DNA from: JACCXJ01 sp052387115
GTDB taxonomy: Bacteria; Pseudomonadota; Gammaproteobacteria; JACCXJ01
Direction of reading: 5' to 3'
DNA length: 6,027 nucleotides
Assembly (NCBI GenBank): GCA_052387115.1
Contig: JBQTJM010000189.1
Location: forward strand, 1-6,027
Shown: positions 1 to 5,646 of the stretch, piece after piece
Position numbering within the stretch: the stretch's first letter is position 1
Layout: every line of letters begins with the position of its first letter
Notes under the pieces: model-generated
What the model saw: only the letters and a program-made list of their open reading frames with translations
The model's database searches: none
Told to the model about the DNA's origin: nothing
Made by a program: the position numbers and the translations under genes

Positions 1-443
1 ACGAAGTTGAAGGCGTAGCAATCTCGCTCCTGGCCGATGCGGTGAATTCGCCCCAGCCGCTGCTCGAGGCGCGTGGGGTTCCAGGGCATATCGTAGTTGA
101 TCATCAGCCGGCAAAACTGGAGGTTGATGCCCTCGCCGGCGGCCTCCGTGGCGACACAGATCTGACGGTTGGTGCGGAACTCTTCTTGGGCCCGCTTGCG
201 CTCATGCGGGTTCATGCCGCCGTGGATCTCACATGTTGAGTAGCTCCAGCGTTCTAGGTGCTCGCGAAGGTAGGCGAGGGTGTCGCGATGCTCGGTGAAG
301 ATAAGGAGCTTGCCCCGGCCGTCGGAGATCTCGTGGAACTCGGCCTTGGCAAGGCACTCGCGCAGCGTGGCGAGCTTCGAGTCCGTTGCGTTATCGCGAA
401 CGCGTCGAGCTTGTGCCGACAGCTCCTGGAGGGCGCGTGGTCG
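1..443 (-). pseudogene. 5'-truncated SNF2-family helicase, C-terminal RecA-like domain only (ZorD-like remnant)
   Basis: The minus-strand frame is open from 443 to the left edge (147 codons) and encodes a clean second helicase domain. In order it shows motif IV (LLIFTEHRDT), the IHGGMNPHER segment, motif V (VATEAAGEGINLQFC), the INYDMPWNPTRLEQ stretch and motif VI (QRLGRIHRIGQ), ending near the YAFNFV strand. Such domains normally follow an ATP-binding RecA1 domain with Walker A and DEAH-type motifs, several hundred residues upstream. None of that is here: an in-frame TAG lies at 444-446, and no ATG, GTG or TTG occurs in frame before the Met of the GGM motif. Only about 100 nt separate this frame from the end of zorB. 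In Zorya loci, zorD (helicase, nuclease-type effector) follows zorA, zorB and zorC, so a zorD remnant is the best reading. The DrmD helicase of DISARM and stand-alone SNF2-like helicases share these motifs and are the alternative. The gene's 3' end is outside the window. The helicase call is firm; the ZorD assignment rests on context. Confidence 0.8.
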
Positions 444-543
444 CTATCGACTGCACCGATCCGGTGTGGGGGCTCGGCGCCTGCCTGACCCAGCAGATCC
501 CTCGGGTAGAGACGAGCAGCGCGGGCCAGGACGCGCGTATCGA
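444..543 (-). other. Presumed deletion junction between zorB and the helicase remnant
   Basis: These 100 nt lie between the zorB stop codon and the in-frame stop that bounds the helicase fragment. A complete Zorya operon would have zorC and the first part of zorD here, several kilobases in all. On the minus strand one frame, starting at the zorB stop, reads IDTRVLARAARLYPRDLL, has no start codon, and runs on out of frame into the helicase region. It could be the leftover N-terminus of a zorC gene, but I cannot match it to any family. No transposase, terminal repeats or insertion-sequence end is visible at the join. Confidence 0.35.
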
Positions 544-1200
544 TCAGGGCGGGGGTATCGATTCCAGGGTCGGCACCGGCGTGATCTCCACCCGCCGGTT
601 GCGGGCGCGGTTCTCGTCCGACACGTTCGGGGCCACCGGTTTGTACTCCCCAAACCCCGCGGCGAAGACCTTTCCGACGGGAAACCCGGCCGCCACCAGC
701 GCGCGCATGACGGTCAAGGCGCGTTCGGTCGAGAGCTCCCAGTTGTCCTGAAACGGGCTGGTGATCCCCAGGAGCGGCTGATCATCCGTGAAGCCGCTCA
801 CCATGACGCTCACCTCGCTCTGTTCCGAGTAGGCCCCGAGCGGTTCCACGATGTCCTGGATGATCGCGTTTCCCTCCGAGGAGAGCTCCGCGGAGCCGAG
901 CTTGAACAACACGCTGCCCTGCATGGCGATGCGCGCCCCGCTGAGCGTGATGCGCCCTTCGGCCACGGGTTTCGCCAGCGCCTGTTCCAGCACCTCGAGG
1001 CGCTTGGCCTCGGCCTGCCGGGCCTCCTGCTCCGCCTTGAGCTTGGCCTCGATCTCGATCTGCAACACCGTGGACCACACGAACAGCAATACGAAGATCC
1101 CGAGCAGGCACACCATGATGTCGGCGATCGCCGGCCAGATGTACCAGGCCGGCGTGGTGTCCATGCCGTCGCTGTCGGGATCGAGTGGCTTCGCGTTCAT
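544..1200 (-). CDS. zorB: ZorB-like MotB/OmpA-family protein, inner-membrane stator partner that binds peptidoglycan
   Basis: This 218-residue protein has a short cytoplasmic N-terminus, one membrane helix (about 21-42) carrying an aspartate, D27, then a charged helical linker (50-78) and an OmpA-like domain (about 83-208). D27 sits where MotB and ZorB have the proton-accepting Asp needed for ion flow. The OmpA domain is complete: a GFTDD motif (136-140), NWELSTERA (153-161) and NRARNRRVEI (197-206), the residues that grip peptidoglycan diaminopimelate. The length fits ZorB. The ATG overlaps the zorA stop in ATGA, which implies translational coupling and a joint complex. In characterised Zorya, ZorA and ZorB form a proton-driven motor in the inner membrane that senses phage entry and passes a signal down the ZorA tail to ZorC and ZorD. 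Nothing in the sequence looks damaged. An OmpA partner of a DUF802-type channel outside defence would look similar. Confidence 0.85.
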   Translation of the reverse strand: MNAKPLDPDSDGMDTTPAWYIWPAIADIMVCLLGIFVLLFVWSTVLQIEIEAKLKAEQEARQAEAKRLEVLEQALAKPVAEGRITLSGARIAMQGSVLFKLGSAELSSEGNAIIQDIVEPLGAYSEQSEVSVMVSGFTDDQPLLGITSPFQDNWELSTERALTVMRALVAAGFPVGKVFAAGFGEYKPVAPNVSDENRARNRRVEITPVPTLESIPPP

Positions 1201-3053
1201 TGGGTGATCATCGGCCGCGCGCCATCGTTCGACTCGCGCAAGGCCATGATCAAGCGCCCGAGCTCCTCGCCGCGATGCCGGTCGGCGTCCGCGAGGATCT
1301 GCGCGATCTCCTTGAATTCGCGCATGCGTGCGCGTTCCCCTTGGTGCAGGGCCTCGGTGGCCTCGGCGAGCGCCGCGAGGAGCTTGGTGAACTGCGCGTC
1401 CCAGCCCACGGCCTTGTCGGCGACCCCGAGCTCCACGCGTTTGACCAACTGGTGCGCCCAGGCGTTGAGGTTCGATACCTGCTCGGCGCCGCTGCGCCGC
1501 CGATCGTCCAAGTCCTCGCGCATCTTTTCCAGCAATGCATCGAACTGGTGCTGCTGGCGTCCCTGCTCTATGCCCCAGGCCCTGCGCATCTGCTCCCGAT
1601 CGCCCTCATGCTTTTCCACGATGCCGGAGTGCAGCGCGGACACCTCGGCCACGGCCTTTGCTGCTTGATCCGCCAAGGTCGAGGTCTGTTTCCCGAAACC
1701 TTCGACGAGGTCGTGATACTGGGACGCCATGTGCTCCAATAACCCGTGGTGGCGCCGCGCCTCTTCCTCGCACGCCTCGATGAATCTCCGACGCATCTCT
1801 TCGAGATGGGTCTCGAAGGCGCGGCGCTCCGCCTCCTGGTACTGGCGGCGGCCGGCACTATCCGTGCGCCAGGCCTCGTCGAATGCCGCCATGCGCTCTT
1901 CGAGCCTGGCGAGGTAACTGGAATACTGCGAGCCGATGGCTTGCACGTGGCCGTGCAGCGCATCGCTGAACATCTTGGCGTGTACCGTCAAGCGCTCGAA
2001 GTGCGCGACCTCCTCGGAGCCGCGGGTACGGCGTTCCGACTCGATCAGTTGGAGGAACGCGTTGCGCCGCTCCTGATCATACGTCGAGGTGGCCTCGAGG
2101 CGCGCCTGGACCTTGGACATGAGGTCCTGACCGGTATCGTCCAGGAGCCCCACGGCGTGCACCAGGAATCCCTGCAGGGCCGGCTCGAGGTGATCGCTGA
2201 AGCGCTTGAGCTCCGAGCCGAGATCGCCGCGCAGGATCCCCAACTGCTGGCTGATGAGGCCGGCGATGTGGTTGCCCAGGCGTTCCTGGCCCAAGCGCCC
2301 CTCCTCGAAGGTGTTGCCGAGCCCCGCCACGGCCTCGCGGAATTCTGTCAGGAGCTTGGGCAGCACCACCCCTTGTTCGACGAGGTCCTCCAGGGCCACG
2401 GTCTGGCGGGTGACCGGGTGCAGGGGGCTCTGTGGGCCGGGGCACAGGCCGGCGATGCGCTGGTGAAGGCGGAGCTCCTCCCGGCGCGTCAGCGTGGATG
2501 CGAACCCCAGGACGAGCGAGGTCACCACCCCCGACAGCGAGGTGCCGAAGGCGCGGGCGAGCCCGGCGATCGGCGCCAGGAGGGATCGGCGCAGGGCCTC
2601 GATCTCGGAAGTGGTCTGGAGCGCGGCGCGCGTGCCCCTCAGCGTGTCCACGAGCCCGATGAAGGTCCCGATGAGCCCGAGCAGGACCAGGGCTCCGATC
2701 AGATACGGGATGAAGGTCGTGAGCACGCCGTTCGGGGCAGGCCGGCCGCCATGCAGCCTCTCCAGGACGGTGCGGGCGAGCCCCGGGGTGAGCTTGTCGA
2801 GCTGCCGCTCCACCGGCTCGCTCGTGTCGAGCCTCCCGAGCTCGCGCTCTTGCGCGGCAAACTCCGAGGCGTAGTACCACAGCCAATAGATGCCAAAGGC
2901 GAAGCCACCCATGATGAGGAGGCTGATGACGATGGCGCGCCGATCATCCTCTGCCGCATAGGTCGTGATGACCCAAAGCGGGATGACGAGGCCCAGCACG
3001 CCGCAATAGAGGACCGCGAAACGCGGCTCGGCGTAGGTCTTAACGGGGGGCAT
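1197..3053 (-). CDS. zorA: ZorA-like MotA/TolQ/ExbB-family channel protein with long cytoplasmic helical tail
   Basis: The 618-residue protein has four predicted membrane helices (about 11-32, 41-62, 113-137, 166-187). The last two form the MotA/TolQ/ExbB core: LIGTFIGLVDTL (127-138) and AFGTSLSGVVTSLVLGF (168-184), with polar T130, T171, S172 and S179 of the kind that line the ion path. From about 215 to 618 it is almost entirely charged, Gln/Ala/Glu/Arg-rich helix, the long intracellular tail that sets ZorA apart from MotA. The tail is shorter than in 700-plus-residue type I ZorA but much longer than anything in MotA or ExbB. The segment joining helices 3 and 4 (TLRGTRAAL, then IEALRRSLLAPIAGL) also recalls DUF802 proteins, which I remember as the ZorA of type III Zorya; this is from memory. 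The ATG has GAAAGG as ribosome binding site at 3061-3066, 7 nt away. zorB follows with a 4-nt overlap. The five-to-two stoichiometry with ZorB is known from the family, not seen here. Confidence 0.85.
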   Translation of the reverse strand: MPPVKTYAEPRFAVLYCGVLGLVIPLWVITTYAAEDDRRAIVISLLIMGGFAFGIYWLWYYASEFAAQERELGRLDTSEPVERQLDKLTPGLARTVLERLHGGRPAPNGVLTTFIPYLIGALVLLGLIGTFIGLVDTLRGTRAALQTTSEIEALRRSLLAPIAGLARAFGTSLSGVVTSLVLGFASTLTRREELRLHQRIAGLCPGPQSPLHPVTRQTVALEDLVEQGVVLPKLLTEFREAVAGLGNTFEEGRLGQERLGNHIAGLISQQLGILRGDLGSELKRFSDHLEPALQGFLVHAVGLLDDTGQDLMSKVQARLEATSTYDQERRNAFLQLIESERRTRGSEEVAHFERLTVHAKMFSDALHGHVQAIGSQYSSYLARLEERMAAFDEAWRTDSAGRRQYQEAERRAFETHLEEMRRRFIEACEEEARRHHGLLEHMASQYHDLVEGFGKQTSTLADQAAKAVAEVSALHSGIVEKHEGDREQMRRAWGIEQGRQQHQFDALLEKMREDLDDRRRSGAEQVSNLNAWAHQLVKRVELGVADKAVGWDAQFTKLLAALAEATEALHQGERARMREFKEIAQILADADRHRGEELGRLIMALRESNDGARPMITQ

Positions 3054-3082
3054 GGCCCAGCCTTTCGGGGTCCATCGGGCCC

Positions 3083-3088
3083 AATATA
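3083..3088 (-). promoter_or_regulatory. Candidate -10 element for zorA
   Basis: A small AT-rich island in otherwise GC-rich DNA holds TATATT on the minus strand, preceded by TG. A second candidate, TAATAC, lies at 3093-3098. From TATATT the start of transcription would fall near 3076, giving a leader of about 23 nt that contains the GAAAGG ribosome binding site. No good -35 hexamer is present 16-18 nt upstream, so any promoter here is weak or needs an activator. Confidence 0.35.
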
Positions 3089-3116
3089 CATCGTATTAGA
3101 ACCAGACACATGCGGT

Positions 3117-3137
3117 GCCGTCCGCGCGCAGGACGGC
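3117..3137 (-). repeat. Inverted repeat between phoR and zorA
   Basis: GCCGTCC and GGACGGC form a perfect 7-bp stem around a 7-nt loop, 57 nt beyond the phoR stop codon. The stem is GC-rich like a terminator stem, but no run of U follows on the minus strand, so it does not qualify as an intrinsic terminator. It may be a weak pause or 3'-end stabiliser for the phoBR transcript, or chance in GC-rich DNA. Confidence 0.3.
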
Positions 3138-3193
3138 TCCCCGCCGAAACGCCTGTGCATAGGCCGCGCGGTCGCCTCGATACGCGCGCCGGC

Positions 3194-4513
3194 CTAGGCG
3201 CTGTGGCTGAGATCGGCCGCGCGCTCCTCTGTGGCGATCATCTCCGGGGGAAAGTCGCAGCGGAACAGGCTGCCTTTGCCGAGCGTGCTCTCGATGTAGA
3301 GCTGGCCGCGGTGGCGCTTGAGCACATGCTTGACGATGGCCAGCCCGAGCCCGGTGCCACCGCTCGCGCGCGAGCGGCCCTGGTCCACACGATAGAAACG
3401 CTCGCTGAGCCTCGGGATGTGGTGGGCCGGGATACCGATCCCGGTGTCGGACACAGCCATGTGGGCGCCCTCGACATCCCGGTACCAGCGGATGCGGATC
3501 ACGCCTCCCTCACCGGTATAGCGCACGGCATTGACCACGAGGTTCGAGAACGCACTGTAAAGCTCGCTCTGGGCCCCCAGGATACAGAGCGTCGTTTCGA
3601 TCTCCAGGGCGTAGAGGTGACGCACACCGCCTTCCACCGTCTGGGCTTCCTGGTAGATCTCGGACAGGAGCTCCGCGACGCACACCGGTTCGGGTCGGGG
3701 GACCCCGTCGTCCTGCTCGAGCCTCGACAGGTACAGCAGGTCTTCGATGATGCGCTGCATGCGTTGGATCTGGGACTCGAGCTGGGCGATCACCGGGGTC
3801 CAGGCCTCCGGGCAGGCCGGGTCCTCGGCCAGGGTCTCGAGATAACCGCGGATCACCGTCACCGGGGTGCGGAGCTCGTGTGAGACATTGGCGACGAAGT
3901 CGCGCCGGATCTGGTTGGCGCGATAGAGCCGGGTGATGTCGCGGGCCATCATGAGCGTCTGGGCCTCGCCGTAGGGCATCACGTCGATGCTGAGAAAGCC
4001 CTCGGGTTTCGCCGGCGAGGGCAGCTCCACGCTGCGCAGCTCGCGGCGCTCCTTGTTACGTTTGAACAGCTCATAGAGGGCCGGCTCGCGGACCAGGTTG
4101 GTGATCCGCTGGCGCGCGTCCTGGGGCCAGCGCACGCCGAGGTGCTCCGCGGCGGCATCGTTGGCCCACTGGATCTCGTCATCGGGACCGAGCACCAGCG
4201 CGGCGTCGCGCAGCGCGGCGGTGGCCTGCCGGAACTGCTTGAGGTAGATGGCGAGCTTCTTTTTGCGCCGCTTCTCACGGTTACGTAGCCAGTCGATGGT
4301 ACGGCACACCTCGTCGAAAATCCCGGGCGCGTCCGGCGCCTCGACCCGCCGGCGATGGCGGATCCAGCGCGACAGGCGGACGAGGTTGTGCCATTGCCAA
4401 TAGCAGTAGAGGAGCGCGCCCAGCCATAGCCCGAGGAACACATGACCCACGGCGGCCCCCGCGAGAGCCGCGGCGCACGACCACCCGAGGAACCGCCAGA
4501 CGTCTTGACGCAT
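3194..4513 (-). CDS. phoR: Phosphate regulon sensor histidine kinase PhoR
   Basis: PhoR is the inner-membrane sensor kinase/phosphatase that phosphorylates PhoB when phosphate is scarce, taking its signal from the Pst transporter and PhoU. Numbering here counts from the GTG at 4516 (440 aa). It has two short membrane helices (about 8-24 and 26-40) with almost no periplasmic loop, the PhoR hallmark. A basic linker (50-88, ending RRKKK) and a PAS domain (about 95-200) follow. The HisKA domain carries the H-box VSHELRTP with phosphoacceptor H213, the same number as in E. coli. The ATPase domain shows the N-box (SNLVVNA, 324-330), G1 (DTGIGIP, 357-363), F-box (RFYRVD, 373-378) and G2 (GGTGLGLAIV, 386-395). 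The start is uncertain by one codon: GTG at 4516 and ATG at 4513 are adjacent, with GGGG a few nt upstream; I chose ATG. It begins 27 nt after phoB on the same strand, so the two are an operon. No damage is visible. Confidence 0.97.
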   Translation of the reverse strand: MRQDVWRFLGWSCAAALAGAAVGHVFLGLWLGALLYCYWQWHNLVRLSRWIRHRRRVEAPDAPGIFDEVCRTIDWLRNREKRRKKKLAIYLKQFRQATAALRDAALVLGPDDEIQWANDAAAEHLGVRWPQDARQRITNLVREPALYELFKRNKERRELRSVELPSPAKPEGFLSIDVMPYGEAQTLMMARDITRLYRANQIRRDFVANVSHELRTPVTVIRGYLETLAEDPACPEAWTPVIAQLESQIQRMQRIIEDLLYLSRLEQDDGVPRPEPVCVAELLSEIYQEAQTVEGGVRHLYALEIETTLCILGAQSELYSAFSNLVVNAVRYTGEGGVIRIRWYRDVEGAHMAVSDTGIGIPAHHIPRLSERFYRVDQGRSRASGGTGLGLAIVKHVLKRHRGQLYIESTLGKGSLFRCDFPPEMIATEERAADLSHSA

Positions 4514-4540
4514 CACCGACGCCCCAGAGCGCGAGGTCCT

Positions 4541-5230
4541 CTACTGATTGGAGAAGCGATAACCGACGCTGCGCACGGTCTGGATCATCTGATCGTATCG
4601 ATGGGGCGCCAGGATCTTCCGCAGCCGCCGGATGTGTACGTCCACGGTGCGGTCCTCGATGTACACATTGCTGCCCCACACCTGATCGAGGAGTTGGCTG
4701 CGGGTGTACACGCGCTCCGGGTGCGCGATGAAGAAATGCAGGAGGCGAAACTCCGTGGGGCTCAACGGCAGCGGGACGCCACGAGCCTGGACACGGTGGG
4801 TCTTGGTATCGATGCGCAGGCCGTCGATCTCGATGACCTCGCCCTCCCCCTGCTCCTGCGCGCTGCGGCGCAGGACGGCCTTGATGCGCGCCACCAGCTC
4901 GCGGGTCGAGAACGGCTTGGTGACGTAGTCGTCGGCGCCGACCTCCAGGGCCCGGACCTTGTCTCCCTCCTCCCCACGGGCCGTGAGCATGATGATGGGC
5001 AGGATGCGCGTGCGCGGATCGCGCTTGAGCCGGCGCGCCAGATCCACGCCGCTTACGCCGGGGAGCATCCAATCGAGCAGCACGAGGTCCGGTGTCTCCC
5101 TGGCGATGGCCAGCTCGGCCTTCTCGGCATCCGCCACCTCCGAGCACTCGAAGCCGGCGCCCGTCAAGGCGAAGCCCAGCATCTGCCTGAGCCCCGGCTC
5201 GTCGTCGACGATGAGGATCTTTTCGGTCAT
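4541..5230 (-). CDS. phoB: Phosphate regulon response regulator PhoB (OmpR family)
   Basis: PhoB binds Pho boxes once phosphorylated by PhoR and recruits sigma-70 polymerase. The 229-residue product matches E. coli PhoB in length. The receiver domain (about 3-120) has the acidic pocket D9/D10/E11, phosphoacceptor D53 (LLDWMLPG), T83 and K105 (TKPF), all at E. coli numbering. The C-terminal winged helix (about 130-229) shows LSPTEFRLL, the recognition-helix segment VYIEDRTVDVHIRRLRK and the terminal hairpin VRSVGYRF. I chose the ATG at 5230 because it yields MTEKILIVDDE, has GAGAGGG 5 nt upstream, and lies downstream of the predicted start of transcription. An in-frame ATG at 5263 would add 11 residues but lies inside the promoter and is rejected. 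phoR follows on the same strand. A Pho box 48 nt upstream indicates autoactivation. Confidence 0.97.
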   Translation of the reverse strand: MTEKILIVDDEPGLRQMLGFALTGAGFECSEVADAEKAELAIARETPDLVLLDWMLPGVSGVDLARRLKRDPRTRILPIIMLTARGEEGDKVRALEVGADDYVTKPFSTRELVARIKAVLRRSAQEQGEGEVIEIDGLRIDTKTHRVQARGVPLPLSPTEFRLLHFFIAHPERVYTRSQLLDQVWGSNVYIEDRTVDVHIRRLRKILAPHRYDQMIQTVRSVGYRFSNQ

Positions 5231-5261
5231 GAGCACCCTCTCTGAGCGGGTTAGGCCGGCC

Positions 5262-5267
5262 ATTGAA
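5262..5267 (-). promoter_or_regulatory. Predicted -10 element of phoBR
   Basis: TTCAAT on the minus strand (4 of 6 matches to TATAAT) begins 10 nt after the Pho box, the spacing used by PhoB-activated promoters where the box replaces the -35. Transcription would start near 5255, leaving about 25 nt before the phoB ATG. Confidence 0.5.
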
Positions 5268-5277
5268 GGTCAGTCGT

Positions 5278-5295
5278 GTGACAGCGGTGTGACGG
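5278..5295 (-). promoter_or_regulatory. Pho box of phoBR (PhoB binding site)
   Basis: On the minus strand the site reads CCGTCAC-ACCG-CTGTCAC. This is the canonical pair of 7-bp direct repeats (consensus CTGTCAT/C) separated by 4 bp, with 13 of 14 repeat positions matching. A weaker third unit, CTGACCT, follows at the same 11-bp period. Location and orientation fit autoregulation of phoB. Confidence 0.85.
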
Positions 5296-5347
5296 ATCCG
5301 CGCACGCAAACGCTTCCGGCGCGCTGACCCGCGCCGAATTCATGAAA

Positions 5348-5365
5348 CTGTAACCAGACCGTCAC
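5348..5365 (+). promoter_or_regulatory. Pho box of the divergent porin gene
   Basis: On the plus strand the site reads CTGTAAC-CAGA-CCGTCAC, again 7-4-7, with 12 of 14 repeat positions matching CTGTCAT/C. It points toward the porin gene and away from phoB. An AATGAT hexamer (5374-5379), 8 nt after the box, is a possible weak -10. This would start transcription near 5387 and give a leader of about 260 nt. Confidence 0.7.
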
Positions 5366-5490
5366 CAAGTGGCAATGATGTGGTTTTAGCCTTCTCGTCG
5401 TTTCCCCGCCACGCTTCGCACGGACGAACTGGCGAGCACAACTCACAGGGACCGATGTGTTGGTTTCTTACAACGGGAAACGATGGCCCA

Positions 5491-5510
5491 AGCCGGTCAT
5501 CCACCCGGCT
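5491..5510. repeat. Inverted repeat 1 in the porin leader
   Basis: AGCCGG and CCGGCT form a perfect 6-bp stem with an 8-nt loop. No U-run follows on either strand, so it is not an intrinsic terminator. Confidence 0.35.
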
Positions 5511-5545
5511 CAGGCACGCGCGGTCGCGTCGGGGGAGGGCCAAGA

Positions 5546-5567
5546 GCGAGATCGCAAGGGATCTCGC
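5546..5567. repeat. Inverted repeat 2 in the porin leader
   Basis: GCGAGATC and GATCTCGC form a perfect 8-bp stem around the 6-nt loop GCAAGG. It is the best-formed hairpin in the leader and lies about 80 nt before the porin start. The left arm overlaps GAGCGA (5544-5549), which could instead pair with TCGCTC (5597-5602) in the loop of repeat 3. Confidence 0.5.
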
Positions 5568-5583
5568 CGGAGGACATAACGCA

Positions 5584-5612
5584 CCCGGCCCGGGGATCGC
5601 TCATGGGCCGGG
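5584..5612. repeat. Inverted repeat 3 in the porin leader
   Basis: CCCGGCCC and GGGCCGGG form a perfect 8-bp all-GC stem with a 13-nt loop that contains ATCGCTC. It ends about 20 nt before the ribosome binding site of the porin gene. No U-run follows. Confidence 0.45.
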
Positions 5613-5632
5613 GCGCATCACGCCATCGATTT

Positions 5633-5640
5633 GGGAGGGG
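5633..5640 (+). promoter_or_regulatory. Ribosome binding site deciding the porin start
   Basis: GGGAGGGG sits 6 nt before GTG at 5647. There is no in-frame ATG nearby, and the frame from this GTG begins at once with a signal peptide, so the site fixes the GTG as the start. Confidence 0.85.
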
Positions 5641-5646
5641 TACTTT

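Larger units (their letters stand above)
5387..5646 (+). other. Long presumed 5' leader of the porin gene, no gene seen
   Basis: Between the plus-strand Pho box and the porin start codon I see no convincing coding sequence. The only open frame, a 67-codon one on the minus strand (5340-5543), has no recognisable features. The stretch contains three perfect inverted repeats (separate entries) and ends with a strong ribosome binding site. It may be a structured leader or contain a small RNA; no known riboswitch motif was recognised. Confidence 0.4.

Noticed and set aside
1..543. Insertion sequence or transposon end causing the helicase truncation
   Set aside because: No transposase fragment, terminal inverted repeats or target-site duplication could be seen near the junction.
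280..1668. A 462-codon open frame on the plus strand
   Set aside because: It is antisense to zorB and part of zorA, has low-complexity Arg/Ser-rich sequence and no domain; it reflects GC-rich codon bias in the real genes.
3117..3137. Intrinsic terminator of phoBR
   Set aside because: The stem is good but no U-run follows, so it is listed only as an inverted repeat.
1746..3197. A 483-codon open frame on the plus strand
   Set aside because: It mirrors zorA on the opposite strand; the minus strand carries clear membrane helices and channel motifs, and this one has none.
5231..5263. Upstream ATG extending phoB by 11 residues
   Set aside because: It overlaps the predicted -10 and transcription start, has no ribosome binding site, and would make PhoB longer than its family.
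5340..5543. A 67-codon minus-strand frame upstream of phoB
   Set aside because: It covers the plus-strand Pho box, has no recognisable motif or ribosome binding site, and its composition is that of a chance frame.
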